Position numbers and translations under genes: made by a program
The notes under the pieces: generated by a model
Seen by the model: the letters and a program-made list of their open reading frames with translations, nothing else
Database searches by the model: none
Told to the model about the DNA's origin: nothing
NCBI GenBank assembly: GCA_009746045.1
Contig: RPFO01000138.1
Location: 342,001 to 406,000 of the forward strand
Direction: 5' to 3'
Source: Mesostigma viride
Taxonomy: Eukaryota > Streptophyta > Mesostigmatophyceae > Mesostigmatales > Mesostigmataceae
Length of the DNA: 64,000 nt
Shown: one piece after another, positions 22,088-34,500 of the stretch
Layout of the letters: each line of letters starts with the position of its first letter
Numbering within the stretch: the first letter of the stretch is position 1

Positions 22088-23436
22088 CCCATAGTCCGTA
22101 AATGTTATGTTATAACATAACATTTGACTCCCCGCCAAAAACGGCGCCGCGCCAGTGGCGCCGCGCCACTTCTGGCGGATGCCACGTGTCCGGTGGGTCC
22201 GGGGACACTTAGGGACGAAGGTGATGCATAGGTTTGGGTGTTATATTCGCCATTATAGCCTGGTAATTACAACGTGTATTGAGAAAGTATCACGTGACTT
22301 TGGCGGGAAATTTTCACTCGCGCGCGCGCGCAACTAGATATGGCTGCTAGCGTGCCGTTATCAAGGAAATTTTTGCGTCTCGCGGCCTGAGACGGTTCAG
22401 AATGTCGCTCAGAATGACGGTGCGTGTTTTTCGTAGGTCAGGCATGGCCAGATTGGTAGGACTGGGAAAATACAGGTAGGAAAATACTGCCTTCTTGGTC
22501 GTCAGTGCCATATGAGTTATAGCTTACCATATTTCGATTTTCTCTGTATGGCCGAGCAGTCTGCGCCAGCCCGAGCATCCAGGTTTGGTACGGGACATCT
22601 GCTGCAAGGTTTGCTGGGATTGCGGACGCGTTTGTAGGTCATCTTTGCACGGAATATCAACGTAGTAACCATAGCGGATGCATGCATGATGCGGCTATGG
22701 CGGCCTATGCCTGTAGCGCACTAGTATGTGTGAGATATGAGGGTCCCGGCCAGCAGAATCCGGGCGGGACGTGAATGAGCCAGGTACGGCAACGTGTTTG
22801 CATGTTGTTTGCCGCGGAATACGCCTGCCATGCATTATAGTTGACGAGTTTATTGGTGCAGCATTTAGCAAGCTTCCATGCCTGCTGTAAAGAGTGGTAT
22901 CAGCCCTGTGAGTGCTCAGTTTATGGCATTTCCTTAGAGTATACCACCCCGTTAGTTCAGGTAGGCAACCCGTTTGCATTCAAGCACTTTTGCCAGTCTT
23001 TTGTAGCTTGTTATAATGCATGGCTGTGTTGCATGTCATAGATGGCTGTCTACGCGCGCGTAACCCACACACGTATATGAGCGTGGTGCCATGTGCAAAA
23101 CTCAATTCTGAGTGGCCCCCCCTGGTATGGGGATGCCTGAACTACCTAATAAAATTATCCAACCTTGACATTGGTGTTTACAACCCTCCCCTGAAAAAAA
23201 GGGGGGGGTTCCATGGTGTGATGCATGAAAATGTTCGTCTTTTGTCCAACTTTGACTGAGAATATCATGCAACCCACTTACGGGACTCAAGATATTATTG
23301 CATATTCTGAAAGCCCTTGAAGTGTAGATATTCCTGGCATCTTGGTTGAGGGTATTTGGAGTAGCGGTCTGGGAGTTATGATTTTTTTCATTTTAGGGGG
23401 TATTTGTTTGCAAAAAATGGCAATACGGACTATGGG
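22088..23436. mobile_element. piggyBac-like TTAA element (family 2), 1349 bp
   Basis: Perfect 13-bp terminal inverted repeats CCCATAGTCCGTA / TACGGACTATGGG are bounded by TTAA at 22084-22087 and 23437-23440. The related LINE copy at 63650-63665 shows the unfilled sequence (GTGGTTGATCATCAG), differing by one base at the TTAA. Ends starting with CCC and a TTAA duplication fit piggyBac. A perfect 26-bp palindrome lies just inside the left end (22100-22125). No transposase frame is recognisable, so it is likely non-autonomous. Confidence 0.82.
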
Positions 23437-23505
23437 TTAATCATCAGCCGTCCCTCCAGTACACCTTGGGCTTCTGGGGGTCCTGCTTGTGGCGGAGGTA
23501 TTCCG

Positions 23506-23703
23506 CCTCTTGGAAGCCCAGACAGTCCAGCCAGGTCTGAATGTGCTCGGGGCGCGCGATGAGGGTGGTATCATCCGCATAAATCAGGTTGGCCAGGCGG
23601 TAGCCAGTGCCACCCCCGCCGTGCTCGCGCTCGTTAAGAATGTCCAAGCTAGCCAGGCTCGAACCCCTTTAAGAGCAGTAAAGCGCGCACGTGCCTGGCG
23701 CAT
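23506..23703 (-). pseudogene. LINE reverse transcriptase fragment joined to ORF1 end
   Basis: Read on the minus strand: VMRQARARFTALKGVRAWLA, a frameshift, then GTGYRLANLIYADDTTL with the YADD catalytic motif and a TWLDCLGFQE segment. At about 23505 it switches directly into the ORF1 C-terminal coding sequence. Its upstream part continues at 25683-25905 after a nested insertion. Confidence 0.7.
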
Positions 23704-23713
23704 GACGTGATCC

Positions 23714-25682
23714 AAAAGCACTTCGGTGCTCCGTGACTCCCCAACGGGAGCACGTGTTTAATTAATTAAGGGGACGGTCCCGGCGCGAATATTTTGGCGC
23801 CGAAAAATTCGCGGTACCCGTCCGTACCGTGAAAAAGTGGTGCACGGGGCGCGCACCCCTACCGGAGCTGGCCATGGCGACGTGCTTTCAGGCAGAGTAG
23901 AAAAAGATAGCTCGCGGAATGCAGAGAAACTGAGCGAATCTTAAAGACGATGAGTAAATGATACTACTTCGTAGCGGAGTTCGCGTTTTTTGCAGTGTCG
24001 ATGATTTTATTGATGACCACGCCACCGGGGTCCAATCTGATGTTTTCGTCGAGAGGAATAAATTAGAATGCACGCTGGCGGCGGTGATTGTCAGGTTTTA
24101 TGGGCTTTACCTAGCGTCAATTAAGGATGCGTATAAATCGTTATTGGTAAAGCTTTAAAAAAATTGCTGGGTTTCGGCAAGATTTCCGTCATGATCGGTA
24201 AGACACTCTCCAGGCTCGCGGGATGCGCGTCTTATTATTCCATGGAAGGTTGTTCTTTCTTGCGCCGCTGGGCGAAGGACAATTCCGGTAATGGTACGAT
24301 CGTGTGATCAACGTGACCCTATGAATGTTTCGCTTCCTTTATGGGTTATCAACGCAAGTTTTCGGCTTCTTTCCGTGCAGTTAGCGCCAGGTATAATGCC
24401 ATTCCGTGCTGCGCATCGCCAGATTCCTGGCACCTTTCAGTGGTTTTTATGTACGTTGCATGGCTGGGATGTGTCAAAGCGTGACCGTGGCATATCGTCA
24501 AGTTGTCAGGGATTTGCTGAGTGGTTTCTTGGAAGGAGATTGCTAACAGCACTCAGTTTTGTGTGAATATTGACGCGGCCTTTCTTAGCAGAGGCTTCAT
24601 TGTGGTTAGAGGCTCACAAGCTTGAGTTTGTTTCTTGGCAAACAATTGCGCTGGAAAGAAAGGTGGCAGTGGTTTTTCTGAGGGGCATACTGCATGGGTG
24701 GAACTGCACGTAGGTAGGGGTTATCGTTGTCTTGTTGGCCTTTCTCCCACTAAAATGGGAGAGCCCTAATTCATATGCTAGCAAGGCAAGGTAACCATGG
24801 TAAGAAGCCTTGGCAAGCAGCATGTATGATAATTCTGCTTTCTCTGTGGACTGTCTGTTGTTACCCTTGTTGGGCAATTAGTGGATATGGCTTTCTAGGG
24901 TGTGTTTGAGCTTGGTTTTGGGATGATGCCCACACCATAAACCTGGAATATGCTTTAGAAGTGTTGGCTAGGCATGTAGAGCTACCTGCCTCATTGTTGT
25001 GCACACACGCAACAGGTTGCCCGTGTCGAGGTAAGGCAAGGGCACATGACGTGCCCAGCCACCTCCTTGTACATTGTGGTCGAATTGGGCATGGTCAGGA
25101 GCCTTTTGGATGGCATAGGAAGTGTTAGTGTGCCTTAATACTCACTAATGCCTTCCTTAGCGTCTGCACAGGTGGCCAACTGCCAAAATTAATAACTGCT
25201 ACAGCTGAGCTCAGAATGCCACCAAACTTTGACAGTGCCTTCTATGGTCATGACAGAATTTGACTTGTGCTTTTCAGGCCTAATTGATGTGTTATGAGTG
25301 TGTATGGGGACGCCCCGCCTAAAAAAGCGTATTTTTGGCCCAAAAATTAATAACTCAAAGGGATGTGCTGATTTTGTTGATCCAATTAGGTAGAAAATGT
25401 CCCATGACATTTTTATATGGGTTGTGCTTTTTTCATGCAACTGGTTCTCCCACTGTTCTGGGCAAGATGTGCCCCGGACAGCGTTTTTTTCTATTTTTAG
25501 CTCATAGCCGGTGTATGGCTGGGGGTAGTACCCCCAACAAGTGGTGGTATGCATGCCCAAACATCATGTTTATGGTCCCCAAACATCATTCAGTGGTTGT
25601 CAGTTGCATTTCTGTAGTTATTAGGGGGGGTAAGTTTTGATATATTTCTATGGGACCCTCCCCTTAATTAATTAATGACGTC
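23714..25682 (+). mobile_element. Short LINE tail insertion carrying a TTAA element inside its own tail
   Basis: It starts with AAAGCACTTCGGTGC, the hairpin core and a TTAATTAATTAA tail in plus orientation. It is flanked by GACGTGATCC at 23704-23713 and 25683-25692. The TTAA element 23770-25663 sits within the tail. The right side has an extra GACGTC of unknown origin before the second flank copy. Confidence 0.65.
23770..25663. mobile_element. TTAA-flanked DNA transposon (family 1, long copy), 1894 bp
   Basis: Ends GGGGACGGTCCC and (reverse complement) GGGGAGGGTCCC lie between TTAA at 23766-23769 and 25664-25667. The left ~130 bp resemble the short copy at 2936. The interior (24000-25600) holds only short frames, the longest about 90-120 codons, with no recognisable transposase. 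It is presumably a defective or non-autonomous member of a piggyBac-like family. Confidence 0.7.
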
Positions 25683-25905
25683 GACGTGATCCACGACAAT
25701 AATGAACAGATATGGGGACAGGACACAACCTTGCCACACCCCGTGGTGAAGGGGAATGGTGGGGTGGTGCCTTCCGCAGTCCGCACTACTGCCTATGAGC
25801 CCTCATACAGTCGACGAATGGCAGAAATAAACGCTGGTGGTACCCGATCCAGAGCTAGGATGGCCCAAAGAGCCTCCCAGAGGACCGTGTTAATTGGTAT
25901 GGGAC
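25683..25905 (-). pseudogene. LINE reverse transcriptase fragment, upstream half
   Basis: On the minus strand: PINTVLWEALWAILALDRVP, a stop after RRLYEGS, then after a frameshift GVWQGCVLSPYLFIIVVDHV. The last block is the reverse transcriptase motif before YADD. It continues directly, once the insertion 23714-25682 is removed, into the VMRQARARF block at 23703. Confidence 0.75.
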
Positions 25906-26105
25906 GAAGAATATTATGTAGAATTAGGAAAAATACTACGTAAGAAGTGTACCAGTTGCTTGCAGAAGTGTACTTGAATATAATTGTTCAGTACCAACCG
26001 TTAGAAACCTATTGCTGGCTGCGATGCAAGCTATTGGGTGGCATGCTCACTTGCCACACACAAGAGGATCTGTACCACCACCGCCACTGCTCGGACGGTC
26101 AGCAG
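25906..26105. other. Unassigned segment between LINE remnant and GT47 3' end
   Basis: No gene or repeat can be assigned. It could hold the end of the GT47 transcript. Confidence 0.3.
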
Positions 26106-28491
26106 CTACGCAAAGCAAGGCCTTCTGCAGTGTGGGTCTGGAGGCATCTGCTGCCTGGGTCCCCGGGCGTAGCAAGCGGTGCGCATCTGGGGCTGCAGAA
26201 TGCCCGTACCATCACCACTGCCGCCCGTTGCTGCCTGCACCTTGGCGGCCAGCACCATCATCAGCGTGGCGAATGCATCCTCTTCACCATCCTCCCCTGC
26301 GGCATCCCCCACCACGCTGCTCCAGACGAAGTGCGGCCATACACACGACAGCTCCGCCTGCATGGCCTCCACAGTGGCCTGCGAGATGCTCTTGAGGAGG
26401 AGAGGCAGCTGCGCCACCTGCGACACGTGCAGCCGCAGGGAGAAGCGCTCGTACGGCAGCAGCGACTCAAACGGCTGCACCGTGGGTTGCGCCTGGCATG
26501 GGGGACAGGCACATGCATGGGGGGTCATGGCAGGCGCGACGCAGTATGCCTGGTCAGCGAGGAGCCGGGGGGTCATCATGTCTCACAGTAAACTTTTCAA
26601 CGGGAACCAAGGCTGGCATTACACAGACATTCTCCGCAACCAAGTGTCGAACAGTACACGAAGGGTGTGGCGAATATCGCATCAGCTTGTGCCACACCAC
26701 CCAAAAACTGCCATAGAGGCTGATCAACCCTGCCAGTTGGGCGAAATGTAAAACCGCCATCACCCAAGGAGCAGACCAGTTTCCACATGCCACAGGTGAA
26801 GCATGCCTGGTAGAATACAGAGGCGGTGACTCGCTACACGGTCACTCATGGTGGGTGATGCTGGATGCCTGTGCTGACTTATACCGTGGGCTGCAGTGCA
26901 ACTATATCACACACTGCTATATGTAACCTGCTATATGCAACCTGCTACGTGCAACCTGCTATATGCAACCTGCTATATTCAACCTGCTATATTCGCAGCA
27001 CTGCTATATGCAACCTGCTATATGCAACCTGCTATATGCAACCTGCTACATGCAACCTGCTATATTCAACCTGCTATATTCGCAACACATGTAGCATGAC
27101 GATGTGCAGGTGACCAAGCTTCCTTTCGTCTTCCGCCGGCATTTACTAAAAAGTCACCAATGCCGACTCCCTGCTTGTGTACGGCAGAACATCTGTCAGG
27201 CAGAACATGCACAGCGACCCACCTCAACAATAACCGGAACTGATCACCGAGTGTGGAGCCGTAGCAGTTGCCGCCCAGTGCAATTGCAGGATGCACAAAT
27301 CACCGATGCAGCAGGGCAGGGTGGGTGGGTAGTGGCGCATTCCATGCAGGCAAGCATGGGAAGCAAGCAAACATTTGCCATAGTTCTATTCAATCCATTG
27401 CACCTGGACGCACACATGCTCCATCTGACTCAACAGGGAACACCAGCGACCATTAGAAATAAACGTGCCATCTACTGGCATGAGCGTGAAACATACATTT
27501 TTCCCGGAATGCGATAGAACAAATGCATGCAGCTAGCGTGAACCCGCAACCACGAAAGGACCACCTGACATGATCACCCTACCACCGCCAAGTATGACAG
27601 ATACTAACCCACAAACCCAATGGGGCGCGCTGGGGTATCTGTTAGGGAGGCTATCCCAGCAGAAAGCCAGCACGTTCCTGCGCACAAGGGGCACGGTAAC
27701 TTGGGCACGTGGAACAGGGACCAGGGGCACACGGGGGTGCAACAGTGACGATGGGGCCACAGGGCTTTCAATGGTGGATGTTGTGTCTGCCATGCTGAGC
27801 CCAAGCCCAAGTGCCCCAACTCGTTCTCCCATGGAACAGCTGCGCCGCCATTGTCACGATCCGCAAAAGGATATGCCATGCATTAACAGGCTGGTCACCA
27901 TAGGAGTACTCCCCCAGCCAACCCCAGCCCTCACCCCCACCCCACCACCCGAAGCTGTGGCAGGGCTAGGGAAAACCAAGCCATCAGACTTACGCATGTA
28001 AGCAACCGTGAGGACCTGCCAGCCCACACACAATGGCCAAGGGACATCACAAAAATAAGGAGAGGAGAGCATGGGAGAGAGGACAAAACCTGGCACCAGG
28101 GCTCCATCCTAAACCAAACTGTCCTAGAGAGGCCCCCATGCTCCGCAGTTGCAAATAACGGTTGACCACAACCCCTGCACAGACAAGAGGGCGTTGTGGG
28201 TGACGTACTGCAGCCGTAGAGGATCGAGAGTGTTAGCAGCCAGTCCCACGCGCGCCCCTGCGGCACCACGCAGAACACCGACGACGCCATTATGCGTGCC
28301 AGCTCGCCCTCAGGGACCCAGGCGGGCAGCACGCGGAACCCTGGCTCTGGCTCCATCACTGACAGCAGGCGGCGGCCCACTGTGGGTGCATGCTTGGCCT
28401 CCTCCGCCTTCTTCTTGTCCTCCTCCTCCTGCGCGCGCTGCCACTCGCGCGCATACCTCTCCGCACCATCCTCCTTCTCTTCCCCATCCCA

Positions 28492-28522
<31 letters not shown>

Positions 28523-31500
28523 TCATCTGAGGAATCACGGCCATCATCCGAGAAACTGCTTTCGCTGCTGCTGGCATCTGCCACGTCCGCCCCCTGGCCA
28601 CTAGCACCTGTTGATGCCACACCTTGCTCCATCGCCTGCAAGCGGCGGCGCCACCCTTCCTCCGATGACGACGCACTTGCAGACGAGCCGTCATCAGCAT
28701 AATCCTTCCCATCCACGCTGTCGCTGCTGTCCCCTGGGCCCCCCTCTTCACTCATTGAAGCAGCTGCACTCCCTTTCACGTCCTCCTCGCTGTCGCTATC
28801 CAGATCGCCACTCTCTGAAACCGCTGCCGCGTAACCCATTCCCTTGTCCTCCCGAAGGTTGCCATATGGCAGCAGTGCGAACACCTCCCGCGGCCACTGG
28901 CCTGCGCCGCTGACGCGGGCGCCCTGTGAAGAGGCCTCCCAGAATGGGGAGGGGGATTCTCGCAACAACGCCCGCGGCAGCAAGGGGGGGACCACAATGT
29001 CTTGATACGGAGCGAAACAGCTGCTGCCAGATGGCGCCTCCTCGCCATCACTGCTGCCATCCTGTCCCTGGCCTTCCCCCTCTCCCCTGCTATCCGACCA
29101 GGTCTCGGTGGCCGCTGATCTACTAGTCCGGTCGCCAGCCTGCCTCTTGCCAGTCTTTGTAAGAGGCAGGTCCTCACTGGTCAACCCCACGTCCCCAAAC
29201 AAAGTGACGAATGTAGCAGCACCAATCACGTCCTCAAGGTAGGCCGCGGACGGCAGCTGACGTGCCACCTGGGCCAACGGGGGAGGGGGCGCCTCCCCTT
29301 CCATGCCGGCTGCCAGCGCGCTCCAGTACTTGGCACCGCGGGGGCGTGCGGACCCCAACGCGCCACCCTTCCCCCCCCCAAAATCCCCACCCATCTCTCC
29401 CTCCTTTGCCCGGGTAGCTGCGGTTGCGGCCCACTCCGCCTCCTCCACTGCTGCCACATCACCCGCAAATCCCTCGCAGCGGCCATAGTCGCCTGCGCTC
29501 ACAAACACGTGGTCTGCGCCGTTGTTGCGGTCCCACATGGCTGGCCAGGTGGCACGCAGGTAGTCGACCGCGGCCGCGGCGTACTCTTGCATGGGCACGC
29601 GCCGCGCGCTGGGCCAGAGGGGCACCACGAAGAGGTCCGCTTCTTCTGGCACCGTCACACGGTGGTGGCTGCTAAGCAAGCGCGCGTGCAGTGCTAGCTC
29701 CAGCGCCGAGTGGCCCTGCGTCAGCCCCCCCTCTGCCCCCGTGGCCCACATGTCCAGGTGTCGCAGGGCCGCTGTGTTGAACAGCGGCGGCAGGTCATAG
29801 ATGTACAGTGTGGGGCGCAGCCGCTGCAGCCGCGGCAGGCCATACGTGGTGCGGGGGGACCACAGATCTGACGACGTCCACCGCCGCAGGTGCCACCCAT
29901 CCTTGGTGTACGAGAGCGAGCAGTCGGCGCCAAAGTATCCCGCGTTGCAGTGACAAAAGCCGTTGCGGCACCTGCAGGGCGCGGGCATGTAGGCGAGCAG
30001 GGCACGAGGCACATCTAGTGTCGCTGCTTCAGGCGAGAGGATGGGGATGCGCTTCGAGGCAGATGGCGAGCTGTACATACAGAGTCTGCGCTAAGGGTTG
30101 TAGCATGTGTGGTGAAGGCTGCCATAAGCATCAATCTATCTATCTAGCCTTGTACTTCTTGCCAGCATCCTATAAGCAGGCGTGGACCCACGAGGTATTA
30201 AAAGCAGCCCGCATTTTCGCCATCAACGGTTTGGAACTAGACGACCCAGCCTCCCCCCAACTCGGCCGATTGCTTGCGAAACAAGTTTAGGGAAACGTCA
30301 CGCTCCGTCCCGCTGCCCACACGCATGCCGGTGCCGCGGACCTCCCCCTCTGCTTGCTGCCACCCACCTCCCCCGCTGGTTGCTGCCACCCACCTCCCCC
30401 GCTGCTTGCTGCCACCCACCTGCCCCGCTGCTTGCTGCCACCCACCTCCCCCGCTGCTTGCTGCCACCCACCTGCCCCGCTGCTTGCTGCCACCCACCTG
30501 CCCCGCTGCTTGCTGCCACCCACCTCCCCCGCTGCTTGCTGCCACCCACCTCCCCCGCTGGTTGCTGCCACCCACCTCCCCCGCTGGTTGCTGCCACCCA
30601 CCTGCCCGCTGCTTGCTGCCACCCACCTCCCCCGCTGCTTGCTGCCACCCACCTCCCCCGCTGCTTGCTGCCACCCACCTGCCCCGCTGCTTGCTGCCAC
30701 CCACCTCCCCCGCTGGTTGCTGCCACCCAACTCCCCCGCTGCTTGCTGCCACCCACCTGCCCCGCTGCTTGCTGCCACCCACCTCCCCCGCTGCTTGCTG
30801 CCACCCACCTCCCCCGCTGCTTGCTGCCACCCACCTCCCCCGCTGGTTGCTGCCACCCACCTCCCCCGCTGCTTGCTGCCACCCACCTTCCCCGCTGGTT
30901 GCACGCATTGAGGCACCACTCGGCCGGCTCCTCGCGCGTCCTCTCACAGGCCTCCCCCACAAAGGGGGGAAAGCAGCGGCACGTGCCGCTGGCCGCGCTG
31001 CAGTAACCGCGGTCGCTGCACCGGCCGGGGCACCGTTGCGGCGGTAAGAACCAGCGCTCGCGCGGCGCTACCGCGTCCATCCCGTGTGTCTCCCACTTCT
31101 GCAGCTGCTCCAGCTTCTTCCAATAGCCGCTGGCACCCGCACCATCCGGCCCGGCCTGCGCGGCCCGTGCCTGCAGGGGAGCCAGAGGGTCCACTGTTGG
31201 GGCATGGTATGCCACCTTGGACTTGGCTGTAGGGGAGAACGGAGCCATGCCCCACCCCGCCTCCATCGCCGCCACCATCGTGTTGGCCACCTCCAGCGCT
31301 GGGTCGCTGGGCGGGGTGTCCCCGTGGGCGGCGTCCAGGGGCGGTGCGAGGCAGAAGGCCGGGGGCGGCACAAACACGCCCGCGCATTGCTGTGCGCACT
31401 CGCAGGTAAGGGGCACATCGGCCGCGCAGGGGGCCTGGGGCAGGGGGTGCTGCACGAAGTGGGGGCAGGAAGGGAAGGTGGCGACGATGAGGCAAGGCAT

Positions 31501-34500
31501 GGTGGTGGCCAGGGAATGGGTGATACGTGGGGCACGGGTAGGAGAAAAAGCGCAGCTGATGGTCAGCATGATCGGCACCCCCGCTTCTTGTCTACACATC
31601 CAGCCATGGCATTCTCTGCTTGTTGCTATCCATACAGGTGTCCATGGCCGCCAGCATAAAGAAACCAACAGTGGTGTTGCTGCCAACACCATCGCCGCCT
31701 CCTCCTGGTACGTCCCTGCCCAGAGCTGGGATATGCCTTGTCCCAGCTAGGGTTCATGGCTTGGGGATACTGGTACCCTGCTCCCTCCCCCTTCCGACTA
31801 GCCAGCCTTCCACTGATGTGCATCAAGGTCAAACAGTGCAGCCATGGCCACCACGTCATCGCAGCACCCAAGCATTTAAGAAAACAAGAAACAGAAGCCC
31901 TTGTATGAATGCACCCGATGCTGTTCATCCTGACCACACGCCACCAACACCTGCCGGCGCGCACATGTGTGCGCATAGAGTGCGCATACGCACCCACATG
32001 CACCTACAACCACCCACATAGCCATGGACACATACACACTGTTACAACAACTACACACTAAATTCTACGTACATTGTCCGTGCCGGGCTGCCTCCTGCCG
32101 TGCACCACGTGTGACATCAGCCCATGTGGCCCATGCCCTTGGCTGACATCATCACTGTGCGCACCCAAGCCGTGCCATGCACTGGTGACAAACAGGCGAC
32201 ACGCCGCCATGCTGAGGTGCTGGCATTCAAGACCGGACCGCTCGCTTGGGCAGTCGCAGCGACCCAGCAGCTCGTTGCAGCTGCCGTGGGTGGAGCAGCC
32301 CGGCGCGCACGACTGGCGCACGGGCACCTGCCAGGCATCCCTGCTGGTGCTGGCAGCATCAACCACGGCGCCTTCCCTCGCATCCTTGTGGGTGTGCCAG
32401 GGGGACCACTTGGCCTTGTGCGTGGGGCCACCCTCCATGCCCTCCCACCGCTGGTACCGGTCCCTGCCTTTGGCGTGAGGAGCCGCCTCACTCCTTTTGC
32501 TACTACCTTGGGTGGCCGCCTGCCCCTGGGGACTACCACCGGGCGCTGCCCCCCGCGCGTGCTTCCCCAGGATCTTGCTCAGCTGACCCTCTCGCAGCGG
32601 GTGGTCCACTCGGCCCAGCTTGGCCCACGGCTGGTGCTTGGGCACAAGCGACGACGACCCCTGCCAGCTCAGCGCGTCCGGCAGCGCCGCACCCGTACCC
32701 ACGTGGGATGCCCGATCCCCCGTTGCATGTGAGCTGTGCAGCCGGCGACGGGACGTGGGCGCCGGTCCCACCCCGCCGCTCCTGAGGCCCATCCAACCTG
32801 ACAAGAACCAGGGTGTTGGCAGGTGGCTGCTATCCTCATTACCGACAGCTGCTAGTCGCCTCCTCTGCTGCCGTCGTATTCGCCGCCGCCGCCATGATTG
32901 GCCATCACTGCCCACCCTGTCCGCGCCATACTCTGCACCCGAGGTGTACCCTGCCATGCTGCCGTCATCAGCCCTGTTGCCCTCGCCGCCGCCGCCCCCC
33001 CCCCGGATGCCCCCGCATCATCACCACCGGATGCAGATGACGGGCTGTGTGCAGCATGCTGTGGTGCATGGCCACATGGCCCCCCGGCTTGTTGACCACC
33101 GAGGAGACCGCGGCCTCTAGGCTAGAGTGGGCACGTTGCCGTCTGCCAGCAGAAGAGTGGTGGCCCCCTTGCTCGTGCGCCAGCAGTTTCTGGACATTCC
33201 TCATGTCCTCTTCCGCGCGTCGACGCAGCGCACTCACGCTGCTCTTGTCTTCATTCCCTTGCACGCCCACCCCACGCGCGCTACCAACGCCACCCAAAGC
33301 GGAGGGCCCTACCGGGTCTACCGCCGGCAATTGCCCCCCCACTGCCACCATGTCGCCTTCTTTCTTCTGCTGCTTGCCTTTGCCCCTCGGTCGCAAAAAG
33401 GCATCGCTGACTGCTCCCAGGTCCTGAGGCACGCCCCCTGCCAGCTGTCCGGCCCCCTCATTACCCATCGACGCGCCACCTCGTCCTCCCCGGCGTCCGA
33501 CCCCCGCCATCGCGGCTGCCAGTACATCGTCCACGCCGTCATCCACCCAAGGCATGCTGGTGCCGCCGCCTGCAGTGCCGCCGCCCTGGGAGGCAGGGGA
33601 ACTACCACCCTGCGTCCCTGGTGGCTTGCCCTCGGGCAACAAGCGCGCGACGGCCTCGCGGAACCCCCCGATGCTTCTGTCTCCCGCCACCGCCCAGGGG
33701 GGGGCACCCACTCGCCGGCGCTCACTGTTGTTGGGCCGTTCCAGCCCGCCCCCGCCCCAGTCACGCGCGGCATGTCGCGGGTCCAACGAGTGGGGGTCCT
33801 CGCTGCCCCTCGGCACAAACCCGCTGATGTCATCGCCGCGACTCCCCGCGCCTGGCTGGCCCGACACAAACGCGGCTGCAGGGCAGCACTGGTGGCCGTG
33901 GTCATGGGGCAGGTGCATGTCCTCCTTGCGAGGAGCGGCATATGCAGGGGTCCCGACCCCACCCCCCTCTGCTGCAGCCACCCATGACAACAGGCGTGTC
34001 CCTGCGCCCACAAACACGGGGTAGGTCACACGAACGCTCCAAGCGGGGTCATCCGCGCCGGTATCAGGCAGCGTGCCCACGGTGCCCCCCCTTGGTCCGC
34101 CGGCGTACGTCCACCGAACCAGCTGGAACTGTTCCAAGGGGAAGGGTGGGTCCGCTGATGCGTCGTGCGGCGTGAACAACTCGTCAGCGGCGGTGCCGCC
34201 TTGCTCTTGCTCCTGCGTGGGTGTCCAACCGGTGCCGCCCTGTTGACCACGACCATCATCTTGTGCATGGCCATCCCCCGCACCCCATTGGTTCCCCACC
34301 GAGGAAGATGCGCGTGCGCTGTCCACGTCATCCGCACCATCTTGCCTCCCATCGCTGGACGCCACCTGGCCACCATACCTTTCGCCAGGACCAGTGCTTG
34401 TGCTCGTCGCCCCACCACGCAACGCGTCCCCACCGTTGCCTGCCCCCCCTGCATCCCCGTATCTTCTGTCACCTGCAACGCCCCCCCCGTGCCCCCCACC

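Larger units (their letters stand above)
21493..23505 (-). mobile_element. ORF1-type element 3' end (copy D), with two nested insertions
   Basis: Minus orientation: TTAA tail and hairpin core at 21493-21560, including the GCACCGAAGTGC stem-loop, then a 3' region that matches 63201-63660. Its ORF1 C-terminus (EYLRHKQDPQKPKVYW) lies at 23441-23505. It is interrupted by an 89-bp LINE tail (21756-21844) and by a TTAA-flanked element (22088-23436). Removing both restores colinearity with the copy at the right edge of the window. Confidence 0.75.

Noticed and set aside
24000-25600. Transposase gene inside the 1.9-kb TTAA element
   Set aside because: The longest frames are about 90-120 codons and none shows a recognisable catalytic motif.
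28292-29697. Plus-strand frames antisense to the GT47 exon
   Set aside because: They are composition shadows of the GC-rich minus-strand exon, which carries the recognisable GT47 motifs.
30237-31047. Pro/Leu/Cys-rich and Gly/Trp-rich frames over the 26-bp GT47 array
   Set aside because: Both strands are open because of the repeat; splicing at 30887 and 29971 restores an EGF-like module, so the array is intronic.
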